64,000 nt of DNA from DASQEH01 sp038237745 (GTDB lineage: Bacteria > Actinomycetota > Actinomycetes > Propionibacteriales > Nocardioidaceae), in contig JBBRYJ010000003.1 in assembly GCA_038237745.1 (NCBI GenBank), positions 168,411 through 232,410 of the forward strand, in the 5' to 3' direction. Numbering within the stretch: position 1 is the stretch's first letter; every line of letters starts with the position of its first letter. Shown here one piece after another: positions 29,412 through 38,025 of the stretch. A model generated the notes under the pieces. The model saw nothing but the letters and a program-made list of their open reading frames with translations, was not told the origin of the DNA and did not search any database. The translations under genes and the position numbers were made by a program.

Positions 29412-30962
29412 GTGCTCAACCTGGCGATGGTGCTCGACGACAGCGCACGCAACCATCCCGACCGCGACGCCGTCGTACTGGGGTCGAGCCGTTGGACGTA
29501 CTCCGAGGTACACGCGGCAGCGAACCGGGTGGCCAACCTGCTTGCCGCGCTCGGTGTCGAGCGGGGCGACAAGGTAGCGCTTTCGTGCCCGAACCTGCCG
29601 TCGTTCGTCTTCGTCTACCACGGCATCCTCAAGGCAGGCGCCGTCGTCGTCCCCCTCAACGTCCTGCTCAAGGCCCGTGAGGTCGCCTACCACCTCGACG
29701 ATTGTGACGCGAAGGTGTACCTGTGCTTCGAGGGCACGGCGGAGCTGGCCATGGGCAAGGAAGGGTGGGACGCCTTTTCTCGAACGCCCTCCTGCGAGCA
29801 CTTTCTGCTCATCGCAGCCGATCCCGCGAAGGCCTCACCGATCGACGGAGCAACGACCTTGGACGCGGCTCTCGCGGAGCACGCGACGGTCTTCGAGACG
29901 GCCACCACCGAGGCGACCGACACGGCAGTCATCCTCTATACGAGCGGGACCACCGGACAGCCCAAGGGAGCCGAGCTGACGCATTCCAACATGCTGCTCA
30001 ACGCCCTCAGCAACCCGCAGCTGCACGGACTCCCCGACGACGGATACGACACCCACCTCGTCACCCTGCCCCTCTTCCACTCCTTCGGCCAGACGGTGCA
30101 GCTCAACGGAGGGTTCGCACAGGCGTGCACGCTCGTTCTGCTTCCCCGGTTCGAGGCCAACGCGGCGCTGGGGCTGATGCAGTCGGAGCGGATCACCTTC
30201 TTCGCCGGCGTGCCCACGATGTACTGGGGGTTGCTCGGAGCACTCGACGACTCGGTAGACGTACGGCAGATCGCCGCCAACCTTAGGGTCGCTGTAGCGG
30301 GCGGCTCGTCGCTCCCGGTCGAGATCCTGCGTGAGGTCAAGGACCGCTTCCACGTGGCGATCAAGGAGGGCTACGGATTATCGGAGACGTCGCCGGTAGC
30401 CACCTTCAATCCGCGCGGTCGGGAGCCGAAGCCCGGCTCGATCGGCACGCCGATCTGGGGGGTCGAGGCGATGCTTGTCGGGCCCGACTGGACACCCGTC
30501 GAGGGAGCCGACCAGATCGGCGAGATCGCGATTCGTGGCTACAACGTGATGAAGGGCTACTACCAGCGACCTGAGGAGACGGCTGAGGTGATGCATGGCG
30601 GCTGGTTCCGCACAGGTGACCTGGCCCGCCTTGACGAGGAGGGGTACTACTACATCGTCGACCGCGCCAAGGACATGATCATCCGCGGTGGGCTCAACGT
30701 GTACCCCCGCGAGGTCGAGGAGGTCCTGCTAGGCCATCCCGGCGTCTCCCTCGCCGCCGTCGTCGGCGTCCCGCACGAGAGTCACGGCGAGGAGGTCAAG
30801 GCCTTCGTGATCCGAACTGAGGGTGCGACGACCACCGAGGAGGAGCTTGTCTCGTGGGCGAAGGACCAGATGGCGTCGTACAAGTATCCGCGTACCGTCG
30901 AGTTTCGCGACAGTCTGCCGATGACGGCGACCGGGAAGATCCTCAAGCGCGAGCTGAGCTGA
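29412..30962 (+). CDS. Long-chain acyl-CoA synthetase-like AMP-dependent ligase
   Basis: A 516-residue adenylate-forming enzyme that activates a carboxylic acid, probably a fatty acid, with ATP and CoA. The AMP-binding P-loop is YTSGTTGQPKG (about 177-187), followed by GYGLSETSP near 321, GWFRTGDLARLDEEGYYYI near 397, and the C-terminal lysine in TATGKILKREL. The GTG at 29412 has GGGAG upstream; a longer in-frame reading from 29331 overlaps purC. It is inserted between purC and purS on the same strand, an unusual place for lipid metabolism. The chain length of the substrate cannot be judged. Confidence 0.87.
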   Translation: MLNLAMVLDDSARNHPDRDAVVLGSSRWTYSEVHAAANRVANLLAALGVERGDKVALSCPNLPSFVFVYHGILKAGAVVVPLNVLLKAREVAYHLDDCDAKVYLCFEGTAELAMGKEGWDAFSRTPSCEHFLLIAADPAKASPIDGATTLDAALAEHATVFETATTEATDTAVILYTSGTTGQPKGAELTHSNMLLNALSNPQLHGLPDDGYDTHLVTLPLFHSFGQTVQLNGGFAQACTLVLLPRFEANAALGLMQSERITFFAGVPTMYWGLLGALDDSVDVRQIAANLRVAVAGGSSLPVEILREVKDRFHVAIKEGYGLSETSPVATFNPRGREPKPGSIGTPIWGVEAMLVGPDWTPVEGADQIGEIAIRGYNVMKGYYQRPEETAEVMHGGWFRTGDLARLDEEGYYYIVDRAKDMIIRGGLNVYPREVEEVLLGHPGVSLAAVVGVPHESHGEEVKAFVIRTEGATTTEEELVSWAKDQMASYKYPRTVEFRDSLPMTATGKILKRELS

Positions 30963-30969
30963 CGGCGCC

Positions 30970-31005
30970 TAGACTCGGGTCTGCCGACCGCCGAGCCGTC
31001 GGCAG
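30970..31005 (+). promoter_or_regulatory. Candidate purS promoter and leader hairpin
   Basis: TAGACT at 30970-30975 resembles a -10 box. It is followed by a perfect 8-bp stem, CTGCCGAC (30981-30988) with GTCGGCAG (30998-31005), around a 9-nt loop. GAGGA follows at 31014-31018 before the purS GTG at 31024. The hairpin would sit at the 5' end of the purSQ message. It has no known riboswitch core. Confidence 0.4.
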
Positions 31006-31023
31006 GCACCTTGAGGAGCATCC

Positions 31024-31272
31024 GTGGCAATAGTCGTCGTCGACGTCATGCCCAAGCCCGGGATCCTTGACCCCCAGGGCAAGGCGGTCCACGACGCGTT
31101 GCCTCGCCTGGGGTTCGATGGTGTCGTCGACGTACGGCAGGGCAAGCGGTTCGAGCTGGAGTTCGACGGTGACGTCACGGAGGAGCGGCTCGCAGAGGTA
31201 CGTCGGGCGGCCGAGACGGTCCTCAGCAACCCCGTCATCGAGAGCTACACGGTACGGGTGGAGCAGGCGTGA
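31024..31272 (+). CDS. purS: FGAM synthase small subunit PurS
   Basis: An 82-residue subunit of the three-part phosphoribosylformylglycinamidine synthase (PurS-PurQ-PurL). It shows the family features VDVMPKPGILDPQGKAV near the start and VRQGKRFELEFDG in the middle. GTG start with GAGGA upstream. Its stop overlaps the purQ GTG by 4 nt, consistent with a fixed stoichiometric complex. Confidence 0.94.
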   Translation: MAIVVVDVMPKPGILDPQGKAVHDALPRLGFDGVVDVRQGKRFELEFDGDVTEERLAEVRRAAETVLSNPVIESYTVRVEQA

Positions 31273-31940
31273 GGGTGGGGGTCGTGACCTTTCCTGGCTC
31301 GCTCGACGACGCCGACGCCCGACGCGCGGTGCGGATCGCCGGGGCCGAGCCGGTGCGCCTGTGGCATCGCGACAGCGACCTCGGCGGGGTAGACGCGGTC
31401 GTGCTGCCAGGAGGCTTCTCGTACGGCGACTACCTACGCTGTGGAGCCATCGCCCGGTTCGCCCCCGTCATGACCGAGATCGTTCGGGCGGCTGCGGTGG
31501 GTCTGCCGGTGCTCGGCATCTGCAACGGTTTCCAGATCCTCTGCGAGTCGCACCTCCTGCCGGGCGCTCTGATCCGCAACGACCACCGCAGGTTCGTATG
31601 TCGCGACCAGCGGCTGCGGATCGAGAGCACGTCGACCATGTGGACGTCCGACTACCGAACCGGCGCCGTGGTCACGATCGTGATCAAGAACGGCGAGGGC
31701 GGCTACGTCGCGGACGGCGACACCCTCGACCGGCTGGAAGGAGAAGGGCGTGTAGTCGCGCGATACCTCTCGGGCAACCCGAACGGCTCGTCACGCGACA
31801 TCGCCGGCGTCGCCAACGAACGCGGCAACGTGGTCGGTTTGATGCCGCATCCCGAGCACGCCGTCGAGTCGCTCTGCGGCGCAGGTACCGACGGCCTGCC
31901 GTTCTTCACCTCGGTACTCGGCGCGCTCGCCTCTGCCTGA
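31269..31940 (+). CDS. purQ: FGAM synthase glutaminase subunit PurQ
   Basis: A 223-residue class I glutamine amidotransferase supplying ammonia to PurL. The nucleophile is Cys85 in LGICNGFQIL, and the partner His194 and Glu196 lie in MPHPEHAVE. GGFSYGDYLRCGAIAR forms the oxyanion region. It overlaps purS by 4 nt and is separated from purL by 216 bp that contain a repeat array. Confidence 0.96.
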   Translation: MRVGVVTFPGSLDDADARRAVRIAGAEPVRLWHRDSDLGGVDAVVLPGGFSYGDYLRCGAIARFAPVMTEIVRAAAVGLPVLGICNGFQILCESHLLPGALIRNDHRRFVCRDQRLRIESTSTMWTSDYRTGAVVTIVIKNGEGGYVADGDTLDRLEGEGRVVARYLSGNPNGSSRDIAGVANERGNVVGLMPHPEHAVESLCGAGTDGLPFFTSVLGALASA

Positions 31941-32015
31941 CCGGCCTGACCGGCCTGCCCTCACTCCCCGCTCCGCCGCCCGCGCCAAGGTCGCGCGTGG
32001 CGTGACCCGTCCGCC

Positions 32016-32081
32016 GAGAGGGCGCATATGCACCCCCGAAAGGCCGAGAATGCCCTAATGAGCCGGCGCATATACCCCTCG
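32016..32081 (+). repeat. 22-bp palindrome-bearing tandem repeat array, copy 1 (3 units)
   Basis: Three 22-bp units start at 32016, 32038 and 32060. Each follows the plan GARNGGGCG-(4-5 nt ATATG-like)-CCCC, with the near-palindromic core GGGCGCATATGCNCC clearest in the first unit. The third unit is degenerate at its end. The array sits between purQ and purL. Further arrays of the same unit lie at 34463-34528 and, inverted, at 35012-35055. Confidence 0.7.
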
Positions 32082-32156
32082 AGCCTTCGCGGTAGCGTTG
32101 CTCGCGTCGAGGACCTCGACACTTGCTGACCCTTGACGATCGGTAGGCCAGTAGCG

Positions 32157-34436
32157 GTGACCGCACCACGCCGGCTAGACACGGTGTCCTCGGCCGAGGA
32201 AACCCCAGACGTCGTCCAGCCCTGGGCTGAACTGGGTCTACGGCCGGACGAGTATGCCCTGCTCGGCGAGATCCTCGGCCGGCGCCCCACCTCCTCCGAG
32301 CTAGCCATGTACTCGGTGATGTGGAGCGAGCACTGTTCCTACAAGTCGAGCAAGGTGCATCTACGCCAGTTCGGCGAGTCACTCACCGACGCGATGCGCG
32401 AGCACCTCATGGTGGGCATTGGGGAGAATGCCGGCGTCGTCGACATCGGCGCCGGGTACGCCGTGACCTTCAAGGTCGAGTCGCACAACCACCCGTCGTA
32501 CGTCGAGCCGCACCAGGGTGCGGCGACAGGTGTCGGCGGGATCGTCCGCGACATCCTCGCTATGGGCGCGCGGCCGGTCGCGGTGATGGACTCGCTGCGC
32601 TTCGGCCCGCTGGAGGCTGCAGATACCCGTCGGGTGCTGCCGGGGATCGTGGCGGGAGTCGGCGCGTACGGGAACTGCCTGGGGCTGCCTAATGTGGGAG
32701 GTGAGGTGGTCTTCGACCCGTCGTACATCGGCAACCCGCTGGTGAACGCGCTGTGCGTCGGTGTGATGCGACACGAGCAGATCCACCTGGCGAAGGCGTC
32801 CGGCGTCGGGAACCGGGTCATCCTGTACGGCGCGAAGACCGGTGGGGACGGCATCGGCGGCGTCTCGGTGCTGGCCTCGGAGACGTTCGACGCCGACGGC
32901 CCGGCCAAGCGTCCGAGCGTGCAGGTCGGTGATCCCTTCATGGAGAAGCTGCTCATCGAGTGCACCCTCGACTTGTTCAAGGCTGGTCTGGTCGTCGGAA
33001 TCCAGGACCTCGGTGGTGCGGGCCTGTCGTGCGCGACCTCGGAGCTGGCGAGTGCCGGGGACGGGGGAATGCACGTATGGCTCGACCGGGTCCCGCTGCG
33101 CGACTCCTCACTGACGCCCGAAGAGATACTGATGAGCGAGTCGCAGGAACGCATGATGGCGGTGGTCGAGCCGGACAAGCGCGGCGACTTCCTCGAGATC
33201 TGCGAGCGATGGAACGTCGAGGCCGCCGACATCGGCGAGGTGACCGACACTGGGCGCCTCGTCGTCGAGTGGCGCGACGCTATCGTCGTGGACGTCCCTC
33301 CCCGAACCGTTGCACACGAGGGCCCTGTCTACGTGCGGCCGTATGCCGAGCCCTCCTGGCAGCCGGACCTCCAGGCCGACGGGAGCGCCCGCTTGACCCG
33401 GCCGACCTCCCCGGACGAGCTTCGGGCAACCTTGCTGCGGCTCGTCGGCTCCTCCAACCTCTGCGACAAATCCTGGGTGACGGACCAGTACGACCGCTAC
33501 GTGCAGGGCAACACCGTGCTCGCACAACCTGAGGACTCCGGCGTCGTCCGGATCGACGAGGAGTCGGGGCTCGGGATCGCTGTCTCCACTGACTGCAATG
33601 GCCGCTTCACCAAGCTCGACCCGTTCGCCGGAGCGCAGCTCGCGCTGGCCGAGGCATACCGCAACGTCGCCACCACTGGAGGCCGACCCCTCGCGGTCAC
33701 CGACTGCCTCAACTTCGGCTCGCCGGAGGACCCGGACGTGATGTGGCAGTTCGCGGAGGCAACGACGGGGCTGGCCGAGGGATGCCGTGCACTGGGTATC
33801 CCGGTCACCGGCGGCAATGTCAGCTTCTACAACCAGACAGGCGAAACAGCCATCTTGCCCACCCCAGTGGTCGGGGTGGTCGGGGTTGTCGACGACGTCT
33901 CTCGACGTACGCCCATGGGCTTCGCCGACGAGGGGCGGCTGATCTACTTGTTGGGGACGACGCGAGACGAGCTCGACGGGTCCGAATGGGCGCATGTCGT
34001 ACATGGACACCTCGGGGGCCTGCCACCGCAGGTCGATCTGGCCCAGGAGAGACGGCTCGCCGAGCTGCTCGTCGATGCCTCCACCGGCGGGCTCGTCGAC
34101 TCCGCGCATGACCTGTCCGAGGGCGGTCTGGCTCAGGCACTCGTTGAGTCATGTCTGCGGTACAACATCGGAGCGGCGGTCTCGTTGCCGGACGACGACG
34201 ACCCGTTCGTCGCGTTGTTCAGTGAGTCGCCGACCCGGGTGCTGGTAGCTGTGCTGGAGACCGAGGAGGCCGGCTTCGCGGCGATGTGCCAGAGCCGGAG
34301 CTTTCCCCGTCTTCGGATCGGAAAGACCGCAGGGCGGGGCGGCGATGCGGTCCTCGAGGTAAACGGGTGCTTGAAGATTCCCCTGAGTGAGCTTCGGGCC
34401 GCCTGGAGTGAGCCCCTCCGGGCGGCGTTCGGCTAA
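32157..34436 (+). CDS. purL: FGAM synthase large subunit PurL
   Basis: A 759-residue ATP-dependent synthetase converting FGAR to FGAM with ammonia from PurQ. The N-terminus matches actinobacterial PurL (LDTV, then ELAMYSVMWSEHCSYKSSK). FKVESHNHPSYVEP holds the catalytic histidine. GATGVGGIVRD-like and QDLGGAGLSCATSE segments mark the ATP-binding halves, and DLSEGGLAQAL lies near the end. The GTG at 32157 is chosen because relatives begin only a few residues before LDTV; a TTG at 32133 is in frame. It is flanked on both sides by 22-bp repeat arrays. Confidence 0.96.
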   Translation: MTAPRRLDTVSSAEETPDVVQPWAELGLRPDEYALLGEILGRRPTSSELAMYSVMWSEHCSYKSSKVHLRQFGESLTDAMREHLMVGIGENAGVVDIGAGYAVTFKVESHNHPSYVEPHQGAATGVGGIVRDILAMGARPVAVMDSLRFGPLEAADTRRVLPGIVAGVGAYGNCLGLPNVGGEVVFDPSYIGNPLVNALCVGVMRHEQIHLAKASGVGNRVILYGAKTGGDGIGGVSVLASETFDADGPAKRPSVQVGDPFMEKLLIECTLDLFKAGLVVGIQDLGGAGLSCATSELASAGDGGMHVWLDRVPLRDSSLTPEEILMSESQERMMAVVEPDKRGDFLEICERWNVEAADIGEVTDTGRLVVEWRDAIVVDVPPRTVAHEGPVYVRPYAEPSWQPDLQADGSARLTRPTSPDELRATLLRLVGSSNLCDKSWVTDQYDRYVQGNTVLAQPEDSGVVRIDEESGLGIAVSTDCNGRFTKLDPFAGAQLALAEAYRNVATTGGRPLAVTDCLNFGSPEDPDVMWQFAEATTGLAEGCRALGIPVTGGNVSFYNQTGETAILPTPVVGVVGVVDDVSRRTPMGFADEGRLIYLLGTTRDELDGSEWAHVVHGHLGGLPPQVDLAQERRLAELLVDASTGGLVDSAHDLSEGGLAQALVESCLRYNIGAAVSLPDDDDPFVALFSESPTRVLVAVLETEEAGFAAMCQSRSFPRLRIGKTAGRGGDAVLEVNGCLKIPLSELRAAWSEPLRAAFG

Positions 34437-34462
34437 CGAGAACGCCGTCTCGTCCCTCTGCC

Positions 34463-34528
34463 GAGAGGGCGAAAATGCTCCGTCGAAAGGGCGGATATGA
34501 CCCGTCGAGCGGGTGAGAATGCCCCGTT
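34463..34528 (+). repeat. 22-bp palindrome-bearing tandem repeat array, copy 2 (3 units)
   Basis: Units start at 34463, 34485 and 34507 and are exactly 22 bp apart; a decayed fourth may begin at 34529. The middle unit reads GAAAGGGCGGATATGACCC plus GTC. The array lies 26 bp after the purL stop and 33 bp before the stop of the convergent SCP2-like gene. Confidence 0.75.
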
Positions 34529-34561
34529 GTGCGGGCGGCCCGGGCGACCGGCCCTATTGGT

Positions 34562-34936
34562 CTATAGCAACGGGAGCAGCTCAGTGAGATCCGAGCGCTG
34601 GCCAGAGGCCCTGAGTGATCCGACAACAACGGCCTCGCTGAAGTCGACCCGCCCCCGCGCGAGCGAGAGCCAGGTATCGGCGTCCATCTCGACCACAGCT
34701 GGTGGAGTGCCTCTGGTATGGCGCGCACCCTCGATGCACTGCACCGCTGCCAAGGGTGGCACCCGAATCTCGACGCTCCTGCCCGGAGCCCTCTCAGCAA
34801 GCACCGCCAAGAAGTGCATTACACCCGCTCGAACGTCGTCGGATGCGGGCGGCACCCCGTCGGCGTCGGCTGCATCGAGCCTCGTCAGGACCGCCAACAG
34901 TTCCGCCGCCGGCAGCGGACGCAGACGCGCACTCAC
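34562..34936 (-). CDS. Sterol carrier (SCP2)-like family protein
   Basis: A 124-residue soluble protein of the small sterol-carrier-like family found beside purL/purF in many actinobacteria. It reads RSVEIRVPPLAAVQCIEG and PAVVEMDADTWLSLARGRVDF, followed by a strand ending GSLRASGQRSDL, the usual SCP2 C-terminal signature. A short hydrophobic ligand is possible, but the function is unknown. The GTG at 34936 is chosen because longer in-frame readings overlap the divergent peptidase gene; TACGCT 7 nt upstream suggests a leaderless start. It lies between two repeat arrays. Confidence 0.75.
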   Translation of the reverse strand: MSARLRPLPAAELLAVLTRLDAADADGVPPASDDVRAGVMHFLAVLAERAPGRSVEIRVPPLAAVQCIEGARHTRGTPPAVVEMDADTWLSLARGRVDFSEAVVVGSLRASGQRSDLTELLPLL

Positions 34937-34943
34937 GTCGGGA

Positions 34944-34949
34944 AGCGTA
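34944..34949 (-). promoter_or_regulatory. Putative -10 box for the SCP2-like gene
   Basis: Minus-strand TACGCT ends 7 nt before the GTG at 34936, with no ribosome binding site between, as for other leaderless candidates in this window. Confidence 0.35.
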
Positions 34950-35011
34950 GTCGATGCCAACGGCCGAAAGGCGGGGACGGAGCGCGGCCAGGCCAGGCGT
35001 TCGCGTCCTCT

Positions 35012-35055
35012 GAACGGGGCAGATTCGCCCTCCCGGCGGGGTATCGCGCCCGCTC
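35012..35055 (-). repeat. 22-bp repeat array, copy 3, inverted (2 units)
   Basis: Read on the minus strand, two units of 22 bp (35034-35055 and 35012-35033) follow the same plan as the arrays around purL: GAGCGGGCGCGATACCCC and GGAGGGCGAATCTGCCCC. They lie in the 159-bp gap between the divergent SCP2-like and M20 peptidase genes. Opposite orientation and weaker match mark this as the most diverged copy. Confidence 0.55.
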
Positions 35056-35083
35056 GACCGAGAGGGGGAGGGGACGCACGGGA

Positions 35084-35089
35084 TAGGGT
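35084..35089 (+). promoter_or_regulatory. Putative -10 box for the M20 dipeptidase gene
   Basis: TAGGGT ends 6 nt before the ATG at 35096, with no Shine-Dalgarno sequence, matching the leaderless pattern. Confidence 0.4.
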
Positions 35090-35095
35090 CCCCGG

Positions 35096-36457
35096 ATGAC
35101 TGATCTGCGAGCCGCGGTCGCGTCGGTGTTGCCGGGCGTCAGACGCGACCTCGAACAGCTGATCCGCATCGAGTCGGTGAGCGCTGACCCGTCGAGACAC
35201 TGCGAAGTACGCCGCTCGGCCGAGGCGACCGCCGCCCTGTTTCGCGAGGAGGGGTTCGACGTCGAAACCCTGACCGCGGAAGGCGGACTTCCGGCAGTGA
35301 TCGCCCGAAGAGCGGCACCGCACGGCGCGCCGACAGTCCTGCTCTACGCCCACCACGACGTCCAACCCGAAGGCGACCACTCGGCCTGGGACTCCGAGCC
35401 CTTCACGCCGACCGAACGCGGCACACGCCTCTTCGGCAGGGGTTCCGCCGACGACAAGGCAGGCATCGCCGTACACCTGGCAGCCGTGCGCGCCCATGGG
35501 TCAGACCTACCCGTCGGCGTGACGGTGTTCGTCGAGGGTGAGGAGGAGATCGGCTCTCCGAGCCTCGACCGTCTTCTCGCGCAGCACAATGACGTGTTGC
35601 AGAGCGACGTGATCGTGATCGCGGACTCGACCAACTGGGACATCGGCACTCCCGCACTGACCACGTCCTTGAGAGGGCTGGCCGACTGTGTCGTCGAGGT
35701 CCGCACACTCGACCACGCGGTGCACTCCGGGATGTGGGGAGGCGTCGTCCCGGATGCTCTCACCGCACTGTGCAGACTGATCGCCACCCTCCATGACGAC
35801 GAGGGGAATGTCGCCGTCGAAGGACTCGCGTCGTCCGCGTCATCCGGCCTCGACTATCCCGAGGACCGGCTGCGCACAGAGGCGGGTATCACCGAGGGAG
35901 TCGAGTTGTTCGGTACCGGCAGCGTCGTGGACCGGCTCTGGACCAAGCCAGCCCTCGCGGTGATCGGGATCGACGCGACGACGGTGGCGGACGCCAGCAA
36001 CACCCTGCTGCCCGTCGCGCGCGCCAAGATCAGTCTTCGCGTCTCGCCTACGGATGATGCCGACGCCGCACTTCAGCGACTGCGCGACCACCTGACCAGC
36101 CGTGCGCCCTGGGGTGCGCACGTGTCGGTGACCGGCGGGGAGACCGGCCAACCCTACGCCATCCAGGCAGACGGTCCCGCGTACGACGCCGCTCGCGACG
36201 CGTTCACCGAGGCCTGGGACGGCACTCCGCCCGTCGATATCGGCGTCGGCGGCTCGATCCCGTTCATCGCCGCCTTCGCCGAGACATTTCCCGAAGCGGC
36301 GATCCTGGTGACCGGGGTCGAGGACCCCGACACCCGGGCGCATGGTGCCAACGAGGGACTTCATCTTGCGGAGTTCGAGCGGGTCTGTCTTGCGGAGGCG
36401 CTCCTGTTGTCCAAACTGGCCGAGTTGACCGACTTGGCGGCGGACCGCACCCCGTAG
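35096..36457 (+). CDS. M20-family dipeptidase
   Basis: A 453-residue zinc peptidase of the M20 (carnosinase/DapE-like) family cleaving dipeptides or related amides. Metal ligands are in LLYAHHDVQPEG (about 80-91), GRGSADDKAG (about 115-124) and FVEGEEEIGSPSL (about 143-155). VHSGMWGG belongs to the lid domain, and the terminal histidine lies in GANEGLHLAEF. The gene starts leaderless-like at 35096 and ends 9 bp before purF. It is expected to be cytoplasmic; no signal peptide is visible. Confidence 0.87.
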   Translation: MTDLRAAVASVLPGVRRDLEQLIRIESVSADPSRHCEVRRSAEATAALFREEGFDVETLTAEGGLPAVIARRAAPHGAPTVLLYAHHDVQPEGDHSAWDSEPFTPTERGTRLFGRGSADDKAGIAVHLAAVRAHGSDLPVGVTVFVEGEEEIGSPSLDRLLAQHNDVLQSDVIVIADSTNWDIGTPALTTSLRGLADCVVEVRTLDHAVHSGMWGGVVPDALTALCRLIATLHDDEGNVAVEGLASSASSGLDYPEDRLRTEAGITEGVELFGTGSVVDRLWTKPALAVIGIDATTVADASNTLLPVARAKISLRVSPTDDADAALQRLRDHLTSRAPWGAHVSVTGGETGQPYAIQADGPAYDAARDAFTEAWDGTPPVDIGVGGSIPFIAAFAETFPEAAILVTGVEDPDTRAHGANEGLHLAEFERVCLAEALLLSKLAELTDLAADRTP

Positions 36458-36460
36458 ACT
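36455..36460 (+). promoter_or_regulatory. Putative -10 box for leaderless purF
   Basis: TAGACT overlaps the stop codon of the preceding peptidase gene and ends 6 nt before the purF GTG at 36467. A TTGGCG about 15 bp upstream could be a -35 with a short spacer. Confidence 0.4.
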
Positions 36461-36466
36461 GCGGAG

Positions 36467-38017
36467 GTGCCGCGCGGAGATGGGCGACTGACCGACGATC
36501 TCGATCCCCAGGACCGCGGACCCCAGGACGCCTGTGGTGTCTTCGGTGTCTGGGCTCCCGGCGAGGAGGTGGCGAAGCTCACCTACTTCGGGCTCTACGC
36601 GCTGCAGCACCGCGGACAGGAGTCCGCCGGGATCGCGGTCGGCAACGGCCGGCAGATCCTGGTCTACAAGGACATGGGCCTCGTATCCCAGGTCTTCGAC
36701 GAGGCGACGCTCGCCTCCTTGCAGGGCCACCTCGCCATCGGCCACTCGCGCTACTCGACCACCGGTTCGAGCGTCTGGCGCAATGCGCAACCCACCTTCC
36801 GCGCTACGCCGGCCGGGTCCCTCGCACTCGCGCACAACGGCAACCTCACCAACACCGGTGAGCTCGCCGTACGCGTCGAGGCACTGGCGCGCTCGAGCGG
36901 TCGGCTCGACCTCCCCGCCTACCAGCCCGACTCGTCGACGGACACCGACATCGTCACCGCACTCCTCGCGTCGTACCCGGACAGGAGCCTCGAAAAGGCG
37001 GCGCTCGAGGTGCTCCCGACTCTCGTCGGTGCGTTCTGTTTCGTCTTCATGGATCAAGGGACGCTGTACGCGGCACGCGATCCTCAGGGCATCCGGCCCC
37101 TTGTGCTGGGCAGGCTCGAGCACGGGTGGGTGGTGGCATCGGAGACCGCTGCGCTCGACATCGTCGGCGCTTCGTTCATCCGTGAGATCGAGCCCGGAGA
37201 GCTTGTCGCGATCGACGAGTTCGGGCTGCGTTCGCAGCGCTTCGCCGAGCCGGCACCTAAGGGCTGCCTGTTCGAGTTCGTCTACCTCGCGCGACCCGAC
37301 ACGTTGATCTCCGGTCAGCGCGTGCAGACGGTTCGTGCGGAGATCGGCCGGAGGCTGGCTCGGGAGCATCCGGTCGAGGCGGACCTCGTCATCCCCGTCC
37401 CGGAGTCGGGCACACCGGCCGCCATCGGGTACGCCGAGGAGAGTGGCACCCCCTACGGCCAGGGGCTGGTCAAGAACTCGTACGTCGGCCGCACGTTCAT
37501 CCAGCCCAGCAACACCATCCGGCAGCTCGGCATCCGACTCAAGCTCAACCCGCTTCGAGACGTGATCGAGGGGAAGCGGCTCGTCGTCGTCGACGACTCC
37601 ATCGTGCGTGGCAACACCCAGCGTGCGCTGGTGCGAATGCTGCGCGAGGCGGGTGCCAAGGAGGTGCACGTCCGGATCGCGAGTCCCCCGGTGAAGTGGC
37701 CGTGCTTTTACGGTATCGACTTCGCCACGCCAGCCGAGCTCATCGCTCATGGTCTCAGTGCCGTTGACATCTGCCGGTCGATCGGTGCTGACTCCCTGGG
37801 GTATGTGTCCCTGAGCGAACTCGTCGCCGCGACCCGGGTCGACGAGGACAAGCTGTGCCGGGCCTGCTTCGACGGGGTGTACCCCGTGCCCCTGCCGGAG
37901 CCGCAGCTCCTCGGCAAGCACACGCTCGAGCTCGAGCCGGTGACGACGCTCGATGTCGACGGGCTGGCGGCGTCGCTCGGCGGCAGCGGGGCAGCAGACG
38001 CCCTCACCCGACCTTGA
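36467..38017 (+). CDS. purF: Amidophosphoribosyltransferase
   Basis: A 516-residue enzyme committing PRPP to purine synthesis. The glutaminase nucleophile is Cys23 (QDACGVFGVW) after a short propeptide. The PRPP loop is VVVDDSIVRGNTQRAL (about 368-383). Cysteines in KGCLFEF, KWPCFYG and LCRACF match the 4Fe-4S ligands of the Bacillus-type enzyme, suggesting oxygen-sensitive turnover. It follows the M20 gene by 9 bp, with a possible own promoter, and precedes purM by 8 bp. Confidence 0.96.
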   Translation: MPRGDGRLTDDLDPQDRGPQDACGVFGVWAPGEEVAKLTYFGLYALQHRGQESAGIAVGNGRQILVYKDMGLVSQVFDEATLASLQGHLAIGHSRYSTTGSSVWRNAQPTFRATPAGSLALAHNGNLTNTGELAVRVEALARSSGRLDLPAYQPDSSTDTDIVTALLASYPDRSLEKAALEVLPTLVGAFCFVFMDQGTLYAARDPQGIRPLVLGRLEHGWVVASETAALDIVGASFIREIEPGELVAIDEFGLRSQRFAEPAPKGCLFEFVYLARPDTLISGQRVQTVRAEIGRRLAREHPVEADLVIPVPESGTPAAIGYAEESGTPYGQGLVKNSYVGRTFIQPSNTIRQLGIRLKLNPLRDVIEGKRLVVVDDSIVRGNTQRALVRMLREAGAKEVHVRIASPPVKWPCFYGIDFATPAELIAHGLSAVDICRSIGADSLGYVSLSELVAATRVDEDKLCRACFDGVYPVPLPEPQLLGKHTLELEPVTTLDVDGLAASLGGSGAADALTRP

Positions 38018-38025
38018 CCGGCGGG

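Noticed and set aside
30970..31023. Purine riboswitch in the purS leader
   Set aside because: The leader is about 50 nt with a single hairpin and lacks the three-way junction core of a purine riboswitch.
32016..32081. CRISPR array interpretation of the 22-bp repeats
   Set aside because: Units abut directly with no unique spacers, and no cas genes are present.
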